Below, piece by piece: positions 24,579-33,384 of a DNA stretch of 64,000 nucleotides. Source of the stretch: Micromonospora lupini str. Lupac 08 (lineage in GTDB: Bacteria > Actinomycetota > Actinomycetes > Mycobacteriales > Micromonosporaceae); NCBI RefSeq assembly GCF_000297395.2, contig NZ_HF570107.1, positions 128,100 through 192,099 on the forward strand, in the 5' to 3' direction. Both the position numbers and the translations under genes were made by a program. The notes under the pieces were generated by a model, which searched no databases, was not told the DNA's origin, and saw only the letters and a program-made list of their open reading frames with translations. Position 1 is the first letter of the stretch. Each line of letters opens with the position of its first letter.

Positions 24579-27500
24579 GTGCCCCCGTTCAGCGCCGTAC
24601 CCCCCGGTGGCCTCCCGCCCTTCGTCGCGGACCTGCACATCCACTCGAAGTACTCGCGCGCGTGCAGCCGTGACCTGACGTTGCCGACCCTCGGGTGGTG
24701 GGCGCGGCGCAAGGGCATCGCGCTGCTCGGCACCGGCGACTTCACCCACCCCGCCTGGTACGACCATCTGACCGAGACGCTGCGGCCGGCTGAGCCGGGC
24801 CTCTACCGGCTCGCCCCGGAGGCGGAGCGCGACATCGCCCGCCGGCTGCCGCCGCGACTCGCCGGCACGACCGACGCGGACGCGGTCCGGTTCATGCTGA
24901 GCGTGGAGATCTCCACCATCTACAAGCGGGACGACCGGACCCGCAAGGTGCACCACCTGATCTACCTGCCCGACCTGGAGTCGGTGGCCCGGTTCAACAC
25001 CGCGCTGGGCCGGATCGGCAACCTCGGCTCCGACGGCCGCCCGATCCTCGGCCTGGACTCGCGGGACCTGCTGGAGATCACCCTGGAGGCGAGCCCGGAC
25101 GGCTATCTCGTGCCGGCGCACATCTGGACGCCGTGGTTCTCCGCGCTGGGCTCGAAGTCCGGCTTCGACGCGATCGCCGACTGCTACGCCGACCTGGCCG
25201 AGCACATCTTCGCCGTGGAGACCGGCCTGTCGTCCGACCCGGCGATGAACTGGCGGGTCGGCAGCCTGGACGGCTACCAGCTCGTCTCCAACTCGGACGC
25301 GCACTCGCCGCCGGCGCTGGGTCGGGAGGCCACCGTGCTGACCGCCGAGCGGGACTACTTCGCCGTCCGGGAGGCGCTGCGTACCGGCGACGGCCTTGCC
25401 GGCACCATCGAGTTCTTCCCGGAAGAGGGCAAGTACCACGCGGACGGGCACCGGCTCTGCGGGGTCAACTGGACCCCGGAGCGCACCCGGGCCGCCGGCG
25501 GACGCTGCCCCGAGTGCGGCAAGCCCCTCACCGTGGGCGTTCTCAGCCGGATCGAGGAGCTGGCCGACCGCCCCGAGGGGCACCGGCCGGCGCACGCCCG
25601 GGACGTCACCCACCTGGTGCCGCTCGCCGAGATCCTTGGCGAGATCAACAAGGTGGGCGCCCGCTCGAAGAAGGTCGAGGGCCGACTCAACGAGCTGCTC
25701 GCCGCGCTCGGCCCCGAGCTGGAGATCCTGACCGCGACGCCGCTGCCCGACATCGCGCAGGCCGGCGGCGAACTGCTCGCCGAGGGCATCGGGCGGCTGC
25801 GGCGTGGCGACGTACGTCGGGTGCCGGGTTACGACGGCGAGTACGGGGTGATCACCCTGTTCGACCCGGCGGAGCTGGGTACGGGCGCCGGCACGGCACA
25901 GGAGACGCTGTTCGACGTACCCGTGCCGGCGCAGCGGCGACCCCCGGAGCCGGCGGCCAGGGCCACGGCCAAGCGCCCGGCGGCGGCCAGGGCGGAGCCG
26001 AAGCGCAAGCCGGCCCCCACGCCCGCGCCCCCGATCGCGTCGCCGCCGTCACCGCACGAACCGTTCGAGCCGATGCTGTCCGGCATGGAGGAGGTCGGCA
26101 CCGGCCTGCTGGACCGCCTGGACGCCATGCAGCGGGTGGCGGCGTCCGCGCCGGGCGGGCCACTGCTCATCGTGGCCGGCCCGGGCACCGGCAAGACCCG
26201 GACGCTCACCCACCGGATCGCGTACCTGTGCGCGGAGCTGAACGTCTTTCCCGAGCACTGTCTCGCGATCACGTTCACCCGGCGGGCGGCCGAGGAGCTG
26301 CGGCACCGCCTCGACGGTCTGCTCGGCCCGGTCGCCGAGGACGTCACAGTGGGTACGTTCCACGCGCTGGGGTTGACGATCCTGCGGGAGAACGCCGACG
26401 CGGCGGGCCTGCCGGCCGGGTTCCGGATCGCCGACGACGCCGAGCGGGCAGCGGCTCGCTCGGAGGCGGGCGACGACGGCGCCGCCTACACGGCGTTGCT
26501 GCGCAAGCAGGACCTGGTCGACCTGGACGAGCTGGTGAGCCTTCCGGTGGAGCTGTTGCGGGCCGACCGCAAGCTGGTCAAGCGGTACCGGGACCGCTGG
26601 CAGTGGATCTTCGTCGACGAGTACCAGGACGTGGACGCGGTGCAGTACGAGCTGCTGCGGCTGCTCAGCCCCGCCGACGGCAACCTCTGCGCGATCGGTG
26701 ACCCGGACCAGGCGATCTACTCGTTCCGGGGCGCCGACGTCGGCTACTTCCTGCGCTTCTCGCAGGACTTCACGGACGCCCGACTGGTCCGGCTCAACCG
26801 CAACTACCGCTCGTCGGCCCCGATCCTGGCCGCCGCCGTGCAGGCCATCGCGCCGTCCTCGCTGGTCCGCGGGCGGCGGCTGGATCCGGCGCGGCTCGAC
26901 CCGGAGGCCCCCCTCGTCGGGCGGTACCCGGCGGCGTCGGTGGCCGAGGAGGCCGACTTCGTGGTCCGCACCGTCGACGAGCTGGTCGGCGGTCTGTCCC
27001 ACCGTTCCCTGGACTCGGGCCGGATCGACGGCCGGTCCACCTCGCTGTCGTTCTCCGACATCGCCGTGCTGTACCGCACCGACGCGCAGGCCGCCCCGAT
27101 CGTGGACGCCCTGACCCGGGCCAACATCCCCGTGCAGAAGCGCTCGCACGACCGGCTGCGGGACCGGCCCGGCGTGGCGGCCATCGCCCGCGAGCTGCGG
27201 CACGCCGACGGGCTGGCCGGCTCACTGGCCGCGCGGGTGCGGCTGGCCGGCCAGGTGGTCGCGGAGCGGTTCGCGGTGCCCACCCTGGACGGCGCCGGCA
27301 CCACGGTCCGCCCCGACGACGTCCGCTCGGCGGTGGACCTGCTGACCCCGCTGGCCCGCCGCTGCGGCGACGACCTGGAGGCGTTCCTGTCCCAGTTGGC
27401 CACCGGCGCGGAGGTGGACGCGCTCGACCCGCGCGCCGAGGCGGTCACCCTGCTCACCCTGCACGCCGCGAAGGGCCTGGAGTTCCCGGTGGTCTTCCTG

Positions 27501-27773
27501 GTCGGCGTCGAGGACGGGCTGCTGCCGCTGCGCTGGCCGGGTTCGACACCCGACGAGGACGCGGTCGCCGAGGAGCGCCGGCTCTTCTTCGTCGGCGTGA
27601 CCCGGGCCCAGGACCGGCTGTACGTCAGCCACGCCGCCCGCCGCACCCGCCACGGCGCGGAACGCGACTGCGCGCCGTCGCCGTTCCTCGCCACGATCGA
27701 CCCGGGCCTGTTCGAGCGGTTCGGCGAAGCCGAACCACGCCGCCCCAAGGATCGCCAACTCCGCCTGATCTGA
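24579..27773 (+). CDS. EndoQ-like PHP nuclease fused to a UvrD/PcrA-type helicase
   Basis: A 1064-residue two-part protein. Residues about 1-430 match the TIGR00375/endonuclease Q family: PHP metal motifs DLHIHSKYSRA (His20, His22), GTGDFTHP, the PAHIWTPW His and SNSDAHSP, then the GGRCPECGKPLTVGV zinc knuckle (Cys310, Cys313). An Ala/Pro-rich basic linker (about 440-500) leads to an SF1A helicase: Walker A GPGTGKT at 534-540, DEYQD at 680-684, GDPDQAIYSFRGA, LHAAKGLEFPVV and VGVTRAQDRLYVSHA. EndoQ nicks DNA at deaminated bases, so the fusion may cut and then unwind lesions. GTG at 24579 is inferred from the family N-terminus. Confidence 0.88.
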   Translation: MPPFSAVPPGGLPPFVADLHIHSKYSRACSRDLTLPTLGWWARRKGIALLGTGDFTHPAWYDHLTETLRPAEPGLYRLAPEAERDIARRLPPRLAGTTDADAVRFMLSVEISTIYKRDDRTRKVHHLIYLPDLESVARFNTALGRIGNLGSDGRPILGLDSRDLLEITLEASPDGYLVPAHIWTPWFSALGSKSGFDAIADCYADLAEHIFAVETGLSSDPAMNWRVGSLDGYQLVSNSDAHSPPALGREATVLTAERDYFAVREALRTGDGLAGTIEFFPEEGKYHADGHRLCGVNWTPERTRAAGGRCPECGKPLTVGVLSRIEELADRPEGHRPAHARDVTHLVPLAEILGEINKVGARSKKVEGRLNELLAALGPELEILTATPLPDIAQAGGELLAEGIGRLRRGDVRRVPGYDGEYGVITLFDPAELGTGAGTAQETLFDVPVPAQRRPPEPAARATAKRPAAARAEPKRKPAPTPAPPIASPPSPHEPFEPMLSGMEEVGTGLLDRLDAMQRVAASAPGGPLLIVAGPGTGKTRTLTHRIAYLCAELNVFPEHCLAITFTRRAAEELRHRLDGLLGPVAEDVTVGTFHALGLTILRENADAAGLPAGFRIADDAERAAARSEAGDDGAAYTALLRKQDLVDLDELVSLPVELLRADRKLVKRYRDRWQWIFVDEYQDVDAVQYELLRLLSPADGNLCAIGDPDQAIYSFRGADVGYFLRFSQDFTDARLVRLNRNYRSSAPILAAAVQAIAPSSLVRGRRLDPARLDPEAPLVGRYPAASVAEEADFVVRTVDELVGGLSHRSLDSGRIDGRSTSLSFSDIAVLYRTDAQAAPIVDALTRANIPVQKRSHDRLRDRPGVAAIARELRHADGLAGSLAARVRLAGQVVAERFAVPTLDGAGTTVRPDDVRSAVDLLTPLARRCGDDLEAFLSQLATGAEVDALDPRAEAVTLLTLHAAKGLEFPVVFLVGVEDGLLPLRWPGSTPDEDAVAEERRLFFVGVTRAQDRLYVSHAARRTRHGAERDCAPSPFLATIDPGLFERFGEAEPRRPKDRQLRLI

Positions 27774-27829
27774 GCCACCCGGCGGCTGGGCGCCGTCGGC
27801 GTGGCGCGCTCGGGCCCATTCATGCCAAC

Positions 27830-27877
27830 GAGCGGTATACCTCAGAGTCATAGTTATGACTGTGAGGTATGGCGCTC
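27830..27877. repeat. 48-bp near-perfect palindrome
   Basis: 23-bp arms (27830-27852 and 27855-27877) with three mismatches around a 2-nt centre; the core is TATACCTCA...TGAGGTAT and GTCATA/TATGAC. It is AT-rich against a GC-rich background and lies between the convergent helicase and prepilin peptidase genes. A terminator, an operator or one copy of a dispersed palindrome are all possible. Confidence 0.7.
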
Positions 27878-27971
27878 GTGCGGACGAGCGCCACAGGCGA
27901 GGTCACTGATGGTGATTGCCCCGCCGCCGCTGGGACCGGCAGCAGCGCGTCGGTGAAGCGATCCGGGCCGG

Positions 27972-28601
27972 TCAGCCGAGGAGCACGGCGAGCCACGCGC
28001 CGGCCAGCAGGGCCGGGCCGACGGGCACCAGCGTGTCGCGTCGGACCATCCGCGCCGCGAGCAGACCGAGGACCAGGGCACCGTGCAGCAGGTGCGGCAG
28101 GAGCAGCCCGGTGAGCAGGGCGTCCCGCCCCAACCAACCGAGCGGCAGGCCGAGGACGACTGCGAGTTTCACGTCCCCGAAGCCCAGCCGGGACCCCGGC
28201 AGCAGGGCCAGCAGCACGTGCGCCGCGCCCGCGACCGCCGCACCCCCCAGCGCGCCGAGCAGCCGGCCGGGAGTGCCGGCCAGCAGCGCCGCAGCGCTCA
28301 GCCCTGCGAGGGCCAGCAGCCCGGCAACGAGGACCAGCGGGTCGGGTAGCCGCAGGCAGGCCAGGTCGACCACGGCCAGCACCAGCCCCACCGCCGCCAC
28401 CGCGAGGAGGACCGGCAGCGCCGGGTCGTCACCCCGCGCGACGGCGAGCCCCACGAACACCACGGCCGCCACCGGTGGGCTCGACCAGGCGCCACGCCGC
28501 AGCCGGGCCGGCATGGTCGTGAAGCGCCGGGCCAGTGGGGGTACGACGACACCGACCGCCCCACCGAGCAACGCCACCCCCACCAGCCCAGCGGCCGACA
28601 T
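27972..28601 (-). CDS. A24 family prepilin peptidase
   Basis: A 209-residue polytopic aspartic protease with about seven hydrophobic segments. The two catalytic aspartates lie in AVVDLACLRLPD and in the GxGD motif GFGDVKLA. It cleaves type IV prepilin-like leaders. The N-terminal methylase domain of classical PilD is absent, as is usual for actinobacterial Flp/Tad systems, but no pilus genes lie nearby. ATG at 28601 has TAACGT 7 nt upstream, which overlaps the stop codon of the EamA gene. Confidence 0.8.
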   Translation of the reverse strand: MSAAGLVGVALLGGAVGVVVPPLARRFTTMPARLRRGAWSSPPVAAVVFVGLAVARGDDPALPVLLAVAAVGLVLAVVDLACLRLPDPLVLVAGLLALAGLSAAALLAGTPGRLLGALGGAAVAGAAHVLLALLPGSRLGFGDVKLAVVLGLPLGWLGRDALLTGLLLPHLLHGALVLGLLAARMVRRDTLVPVGPALLAGAWLAVLLG

Positions 28602-28611
28602 GGGCCGGACG

Positions 28612-29616
28612 TTACCGCCGGTCGGCCGTCGACGCGGTCCCCGATCGTGATCCCGCGCCCGTCCGACGGGGGCGTTCGGTGGTCACCACCAGGGCCACCC
28701 CGGCGACGATGACCGCCCCGCCGAGCAGCACCCGCGGAGTGATCGGCTCGGCCACCAGCAGCGCCCCGAGCCCCACGGCGACCGCCGGGTTGACGTACGC
28801 GTACGTCGAGACCAGCGAGATCGGCGCGTTCTGCAGCAGCCAGACGTACGCGGTGAAGGCCACCAGCGAGCCGGCCACCATGAGGTAGCCCAACGCCAGC
28901 CAGGACCGGGTGCTGACCGTCGTGGGGTGGAACTCGCCCAGCTCGCCCCGGCAGGCGGCGACGACGGCCAGGACCACCGCGCCGGCCACCATCTCGTACA
29001 CCGTCGCGACGAACGGATCGGCGGGCATTCGGATCCGTCCCGACAGGAACGACCCGACCGACCAGGTGACGGCACCCGCGACCACCGTCAACGCGCCGAC
29101 CAGCGGCACCGCGTCCGCGCTGCCGGCGGGCAGCACCAGCAGCACCAGCCCGACGAAGCCGAGCGTGACCCCGGCGAACGTCCAGACCCCGGGCCGGTCC
29201 CCGGTGGCGGAGCGCAGCAGCACCACGAGCAGCGGCACGGTCGCCACCAGCAGAGCCGCGATTCCGGACGGCACCGCCACCCCGGGCGGCCCGGACTCGG
29301 CGAGCACCACCAGGCCGTTGCCACCGGCGAGCAGGAGCACACCGACCAACGCTGCGGAGCCGAGCTGCCGACGCTGCACACGAAGCGCGCCCGGCCCTCG
29401 GCGCAGGCGCAGCACCACCGCCAGCACCAGGCCGGCGACGGCGAACCGCAGGGCGGCCGACAGCAGCGACGGCAGCGTCTCCACCGCGACGCGGATGGCC
29501 AGATAGGTGGAGCCCCACAGCACGTAGACCACGATCAAAGCGGTCCAGACCAGGGTTGGCGCGGCGGCGGCGCGGCGGCCGGACAGGGCGGCGGCGCTCG
29601 GTGGAGATGAGCTCAT
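28612..29616 (-). CDS. EamA family drug/metabolite transporter
   Basis: A 334-residue membrane protein with ten predicted helices in two repeated EamA halves: WTALIVVYVLWGSTYLAIRV opens the first, and the second includes GAVTWSVGSFLSGR. Members export amino acids or other metabolites; substrate unknown. Both termini are cytoplasmic and basic at the C-terminus. TAGCGT lies 9 nt before the ATG. Confidence 0.85.
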   Translation of the reverse strand: MSSSPPSAAALSGRRAAAAPTLVWTALIVVYVLWGSTYLAIRVAVETLPSLLSAALRFAVAGLVLAVVLRLRRGPGALRVQRRQLGSAALVGVLLLAGGNGLVVLAESGPPGVAVPSGIAALLVATVPLLVVLLRSATGDRPGVWTFAGVTLGFVGLVLLVLPAGSADAVPLVGALTVVAGAVTWSVGSFLSGRIRMPADPFVATVYEMVAGAVVLAVVAACRGELGEFHPTTVSTRSWLALGYLMVAGSLVAFTAYVWLLQNAPISLVSTYAYVNPAVAVGLGALLVAEPITPRVLLGGAVIVAGVALVVTTERPRRTGAGSRSGTASTADRR

Positions 29617-29697
29617 CGGTGGACCACGCTACGGTGACCTCGGAGTCGGCGTCGCGCATTGGTGGCCGGCCTCTCACCACATGTGCAGGAGGGCGGC

Positions 29698-30603
29698 ATG
29701 ACGAACTACGGACCACCGGGTGAGGGCTTCCGAGGCCCGTGGCGTGGGCAACGGCCCGACGAGACGCCCGGCCGGCCGCCGCAGCAGCCCTATCCGCCGG
29801 GCCCCGAGCCCTACCCGCCGACGGTCCAGTCCTACCCGCCCGCCCCGCAGGAGCGACAGGGGTCCCACGGCGACGGTCCGTACGGCGGCGCACCGGCGAG
29901 GCCCTACGGTGGCGGGCCCTCGTACGGCGGCGAGCGCGGGACCCCCTACGGGGCGGAGCCGTCCGGTGCGCCGTACGGCGGCGAGCCGGCAGCCGCGCCC
30001 TACGGCACCGGACGGTACGGCGGGGAGGCCGGGGCGCCCTACGGTGGCGCGTACCGGCCGGCCGAGGCGAATCCTCCGTACGGCGGGGAGCCCTACCGGC
30101 CCGACGGCGGCCCGTACGGTGGCGAGCCCTCACCCGAGCCGCCGAGGCGCGGCAAGGGGCCGCTGATCGCGGTGGTGGCCGTCGTGGTGCTGTTGGCTCT
30201 CGCCGGTGGCGGCGCGTACTGGTTCCTCGGCCGGTCCGACGACCCGGTCGCCCCGGCGGCCGCTCCGACCGGTTCGGCAGGTGTCGGGCAGCCCAGCGCG
30301 GACGTGACCGCGCCGGCCGAGCCGGTGCCGAGCGCCGCGGCGCCTGAGTCGTCGGCCGACCCGCGGTTCGTCAAGGTCGGCCAGTGTGTGCGCAACGACG
30401 GGGCTGCCGGCGGCAAGCCCAAGCTGCTGATCAGCGGCTGCACGGCGAAGTCGTACGAGGTGCTGCGGCGGATCGACGGCGCGACCAGCGGCGAACGCGA
30501 CGCCGAGGCGAAGTGCGCCAAGGTCGAGGGCTACACCAACTGGTACTTCTTCGACAGCGAGCTGGACACGCTCGACTTCGTCCTCTGCCTGAAGCAGCGC
30601 TGA
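29698..30603 (+). CDS. LppU-like membrane-anchored protein with PYGG repeats
   Basis: A 301-residue protein. Residues 1-155 are Pro/Gly/Tyr-rich with repeated PYGG units and probably disordered in the cytoplasm. A single hydrophobic helix follows (about 160-180), then an Ala/Pro linker and an extracellular domain of about 80 residues with cysteines in GQCVRND, SGCTAKSYEVL, AKCAKVEG and VLCLKQR. This matches actinobacterial LppU/SCO3897-type proteins of unknown function. AGGAGG precedes the ATG. It is followed 21 nt later by a paralogue. Confidence 0.7.
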   Translation: MTNYGPPGEGFRGPWRGQRPDETPGRPPQQPYPPGPEPYPPTVQSYPPAPQERQGSHGDGPYGGAPARPYGGGPSYGGERGTPYGAEPSGAPYGGEPAAAPYGTGRYGGEAGAPYGGAYRPAEANPPYGGEPYRPDGGPYGGEPSPEPPRRGKGPLIAVVAVVVLLALAGGGAYWFLGRSDDPVAPAAAPTGSAGVGQPSADVTAPAEPVPSAAAPESSADPRFVKVGQCVRNDGAAGGKPKLLISGCTAKSYEVLRRIDGATSGERDAEAKCAKVEGYTNWYFFDSELDTLDFVLCLKQR

Positions 30604-30624
30604 CCACCCACCCCTGGGGATGAG

Positions 30625-31443
30625 ATGACGACCTACGGACCATCGGGTTCCGGGCAGCCGGACGACCCGTACCAGCCCTCGCCGACCGGCCCCGACGGCC
30701 CGTCCCCGGTCGATCCGACGGTCCCCCAGTGGGGTCCGCCGCCACCGCCGCCACCGCAGCCGCCGCAGTGGGGTCCACCGCCGCAGCCCGCGCAGTGGGG
30801 CCCGCCACCGCAGCCCGCGGAGTGGGACGCGCCACCGGGGCCGTTCCCACCCGCCGGGCCCACCCCAGGCCAGCCGGCGACGCCGTGGGCCCCGCAGGCG
30901 CCCGGCGGGTACGGGATGCCACCCGCTCCGCCGCCGCCCGCCGGGTACGGCATGCCACCCGCTCCGCCGATGCCGGGCGCGTACGGGATGCCACCCGCCC
31001 CGCCGGCGAAGAGGCGTGGCGGGAAGATCGCCCTCATCGTCGTGCTGGTGGTCCTGCTCCTGGTCTGCCCCTGCCTCGGCCTCGTGGGCTGGGCGGCGTG
31101 GAAGGCGGCCGACAACGACAGTGACGCTGCCGCGCCCGCCCCGTCGCTGAGCGCACCCGTCGTCCCGCCGGTCCTGCCCAGCGACCTTCCGAGCCCCAAC
31201 CTGCCGTCCCCGGACGAGGAGGAGTTCGCCAAGGGCGACTGTGTGGTCAACGACGGCAGCGAGGACGACGCGGACCTGCGCAAGGTGCCGTGCGGCCCGA
31301 ACACCTACCAGGTGCTGCTGCGCATCCCGGCGACCACCGACGGGGACCGGTGCAAGACGCTCGCGCCGCAGGCGACCGCGAACTACGTGCACGACAACAC
31401 GATCGACGTGCTCGACTACGTGCTCTGCCTGAAGAAGCGGTAG
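30625..31443 (+). CDS. LppU-like membrane-anchored protein, paralogue
   Basis: A 272-residue paralogue of the preceding protein with the same layout: a Pro-rich cytoplasmic region (repeats of QWGPPPQP and GYGMPPAPP), one membrane helix with an unusual Cys pair (LLLVCPCLGLVGWAAW), and an extracellular domain with GDCVVND, VPCGPNTYQVLLR, DRCKTLAP and VLCLKKR. The low-complexity parts differ while the C-terminal domains align, so duplication was followed by drift in the linker. It is co-transcribed with its neighbour and ends at a strong hairpin. Confidence 0.7.
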   Translation: MTTYGPSGSGQPDDPYQPSPTGPDGPSPVDPTVPQWGPPPPPPPQPPQWGPPPQPAQWGPPPQPAEWDAPPGPFPPAGPTPGQPATPWAPQAPGGYGMPPAPPPPAGYGMPPAPPMPGAYGMPPAPPAKRRGGKIALIVVLVVLLLVCPCLGLVGWAAWKAADNDSDAAAPAPSLSAPVVPPVLPSDLPSPNLPSPDEEEFAKGDCVVNDGSEDDADLRKVPCGPNTYQVLLRIPATTDGDRCKTLAPQATANYVHDNTIDVLDYVLCLKKR

Positions 31444-31450
31444 TCGATTC

Positions 31451-31499
31451 CACAAACTAGGGCTGTCTAGCGTCCACGCTAGACAGCCCTAGTTTTGTG
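31451..31499 (+). terminator. Long hairpin after the LppU pair
   Basis: 22-bp arms (31451-31472 and 31477-31499) with a single bulged T and a 4-nt TCCA loop. A-T-rich ends (CACAAA...TTTTGTG) give it a U-tract, so it can act as an intrinsic terminator. Its apical part forms the TCTAGC-N6-GCTAGA dyad shared with the promoter downstream. Confidence 0.75.
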
Positions 31500-31556
31500 T
31501 CGACGGCTGCAACACGCCGGTAGCCCCATCTATCCATATCTAGCTTCGCAGCTAGA
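31466..31556. promoter_or_regulatory. Paired TCTAGC-N6-GCTAGA dyads upstream of the AAA ATPase gene
   Basis: Two 18-bp dyads with identical arms: 31466-31483 (spacer GTCCAC) and 31539-31556 (spacer TTCGCA). Their starts are 73 bp apart, about seven helical turns. The second dyad covers the -35 region of the promoter whose -10 box is TACTCT at 31565-31570. CTAG is rare in this GC-rich DNA, so two matched sites are unlikely by chance. Confidence 0.6.
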
Positions 31557-31564
31557 GGGCCCGA

Positions 31565-31570
31565 TACTCT
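31565..31570 (+). promoter_or_regulatory. Candidate leaderless -10 box (TACTCT)
   Basis: TACTCT ends 7 nt before GTG 31578. Confidence 0.5.
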
Positions 31571-31577
31571 GCGATGC

Positions 31578-32819
31578 GTGGATCCGGTCCGCAACCCGTA
31601 CGCCCCGGGCGCCGGCCAGCGCCCGCCCGAACTCGCCGGGCGGGGGCGGGAACTCGACGTCTTCGACATCGTGCTGGAGCGCATCGCCCGCGGTCGGCCC
31701 GAGCGCAGCCTCATGCTCACCGGCCTGCGCGGCGTCGGCAAGACCGTCCTGCTCAACACCCTGCGGTCCCAGGCGATCAATCGACTCTGGGGCAGCGGCA
31801 AGATCGAGGCCCGTCCGGACCAGTCACTGCGCCGCCCGGTCGCCGCCGCGTTGCACATGGCGGTCCGTGAACTCGCCCCCCGGCACCGCGCCCCGGACCG
31901 GATCGACGCCTTCCTCGGGGTGCTCAAGGCGTTCGCCCAGCGGTCCGCGCCGACCGGCCGCGCCGGGGCCCCGTCGAAGCTGCGCGACCGCTGGCAACCC
32001 GGCATCGACGTGCCCGCCGCCAGTGGCCGCGCCGACTCCGGCGACATCGAGATCGACCTGGTCGAGCTGTTCAGCGACGCCGCCGCCGTGGCCAGCGACG
32101 TGGGCACCGGCATCGCGATCTTCATCGACGAGATGCAGGACGTGGGGCCGGAGGACGTGTCGGCTCTCTGCGCCGCCTGCCACGAGCTGTCCCAGATCGG
32201 TGCGCCACTGATCGTCGTCGGCGCCGGGCTGCCGCACCTACCGGCCGTGCTCAGCGCCGCCAAGTCGTACTCGGAGCGGCTCTTCCGCTACCAGCGCATC
32301 GACCGACTCGACCGGATCGCCGCCGACCAGGCGCTCTGTGCGCCGGCCGAGCGCGAGGAGGTGGAGTACGAGCAGAAGGCGCTCGACCTGCTCTACGAGA
32401 AGTCCGGCGGCTACCCGTACTTCGTCCAGGCGTACGGGAAGGCGACCTGGGATCACGCGCCACGGTCGCCGATCACCGCCGCCGACGTCCGGGTCGCCGC
32501 CCCGGAGGCCGAGGCCGAGCTGGCGGTCGGCTTCTTCGGCTCCCGGTTCGAGCGGGCCACCCCGGCCGAGCGCGAGTACATGCGGGTCATGGCCACGCTG
32601 TCCCTGGTGGAGGGCGAGTCCGGCGGCGTGGTCCGCGACGACATGGACGCCGCGGTGCCCACCGCCGAGATCGCCCGCGCCCTGGGCCGGAAGCCGGCCA
32701 GCCTCTCCCCGGCCCGCGACGCGCTGATCAAGAAGGGGCTCATCTACTCGGGCGAGCGGGGCACGGTGGCCTTCACCGTTCCGCACTTCGGCCGGTACCT
32801 GCGCACCCAGCCAACCTGA
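31578..32819 (+). CDS. AAA/STAND-type ATPase with C-terminal winged helix
   Basis: A 413-residue ATPase resembling Orc1/Cdc6-like and archaeal-type ATPases found in actinobacteria. Walker A is GLRGVGKTVLL (about residue 50) and Walker B AIFIDEMQDV (about 177-186), followed by a sensor region SGGYPYFVQAYG and a C-terminal winged-helix-like segment (TAEIARALGRKPASLSPARDALIKKGLI). It may use ATP to control DNA or protein complexes; the role is unknown. Two matched dyads sit in its promoter, so it looks specifically regulated. Confidence 0.75.
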   Translation: MDPVRNPYAPGAGQRPPELAGRGRELDVFDIVLERIARGRPERSLMLTGLRGVGKTVLLNTLRSQAINRLWGSGKIEARPDQSLRRPVAAALHMAVRELAPRHRAPDRIDAFLGVLKAFAQRSAPTGRAGAPSKLRDRWQPGIDVPAASGRADSGDIEIDLVELFSDAAAVASDVGTGIAIFIDEMQDVGPEDVSALCAACHELSQIGAPLIVVGAGLPHLPAVLSAAKSYSERLFRYQRIDRLDRIAADQALCAPAEREEVEYEQKALDLLYEKSGGYPYFVQAYGKATWDHAPRSPITAADVRVAAPEAEAELAVGFFGSRFERATPAEREYMRVMATLSLVEGESGGVVRDDMDAAVPTAEIARALGRKPASLSPARDALIKKGLIYSGERGTVAFTVPHFGRYLRTQPT

Positions 32820-32835
32820 GCGCCGCGCCCGACGG

Positions 32836-33384
32836 TCAGACCCTGGACCAGGGCGCCGGGAAGACCACCTCGCCACGCGGCGGTGGCCCTTCCTCGCTGG
32901 TGGACGGCGGCAGCACAAGCGCCTGCCAGGGCTCCCCGAGCCCGGCCCACGGGCTGGTGAGACCCAGCTCCGCGGCCGGCTCGAAGCCGAAGCGGCGATA
33001 GAAGGCCGGGTCACCGAGGACCACGACCAGCCGCTCGCCCAGCTCGGTGGCGGCGTCCAGGGCGGCCTGCACCACCGCGCTGCCGTGCCCGACCCGCTGT
33101 CGGTGCGGCGCGACCGCCACCGGCCCGAGCGCCAGGGCCGGCGCGACGGCACCTCGATCGGGTCGCACCCGCACCCGGGTGAGCAGCGAGTATCCGACGA
33201 CCTCACCGCCGTACTCGGCGACCATGGCCAGCTCGGACACCCAGGCGTCGGTGTCGCGCAGGTCGTCCACCAGCCCGACCTCCGGCGGCGTCTGCACCTC
33301 CGGGCGGGCGAACGCCGAGGCCAGCACCCGACGCACCGGGCCGGCGTCGGCCGGGCCTTCGGGGCGGAGCCGCAGCGTCGTCAC
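32836..33384 (-). CDS. GNAT family N-acetyltransferase
   Basis: A 182-residue acetyltransferase. The acetyl-CoA loop is in LALGPVAVAPHRQRVGHGSA, followed by GDPAFYRRFGFEPA, the signature of the YhbS-like branch. Substrate unknown. GTG at 33384 is chosen because TAACGT lies 7 nt upstream; the frame upstream has no family similarity. It converges on the ATPase gene, 16 nt apart. Confidence 0.85.
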   Translation of the reverse strand: MTTLRLRPEGPADAGPVRRVLASAFARPEVQTPPEVGLVDDLRDTDAWVSELAMVAEYGGEVVGYSLLTRVRVRPDRGAVAPALALGPVAVAPHRQRVGHGSAVVQAALDAATELGERLVVVLGDPAFYRRFGFEPAAELGLTSPWAGLGEPWQALVLPPSTSEEGPPPRGEVVFPAPWSRV

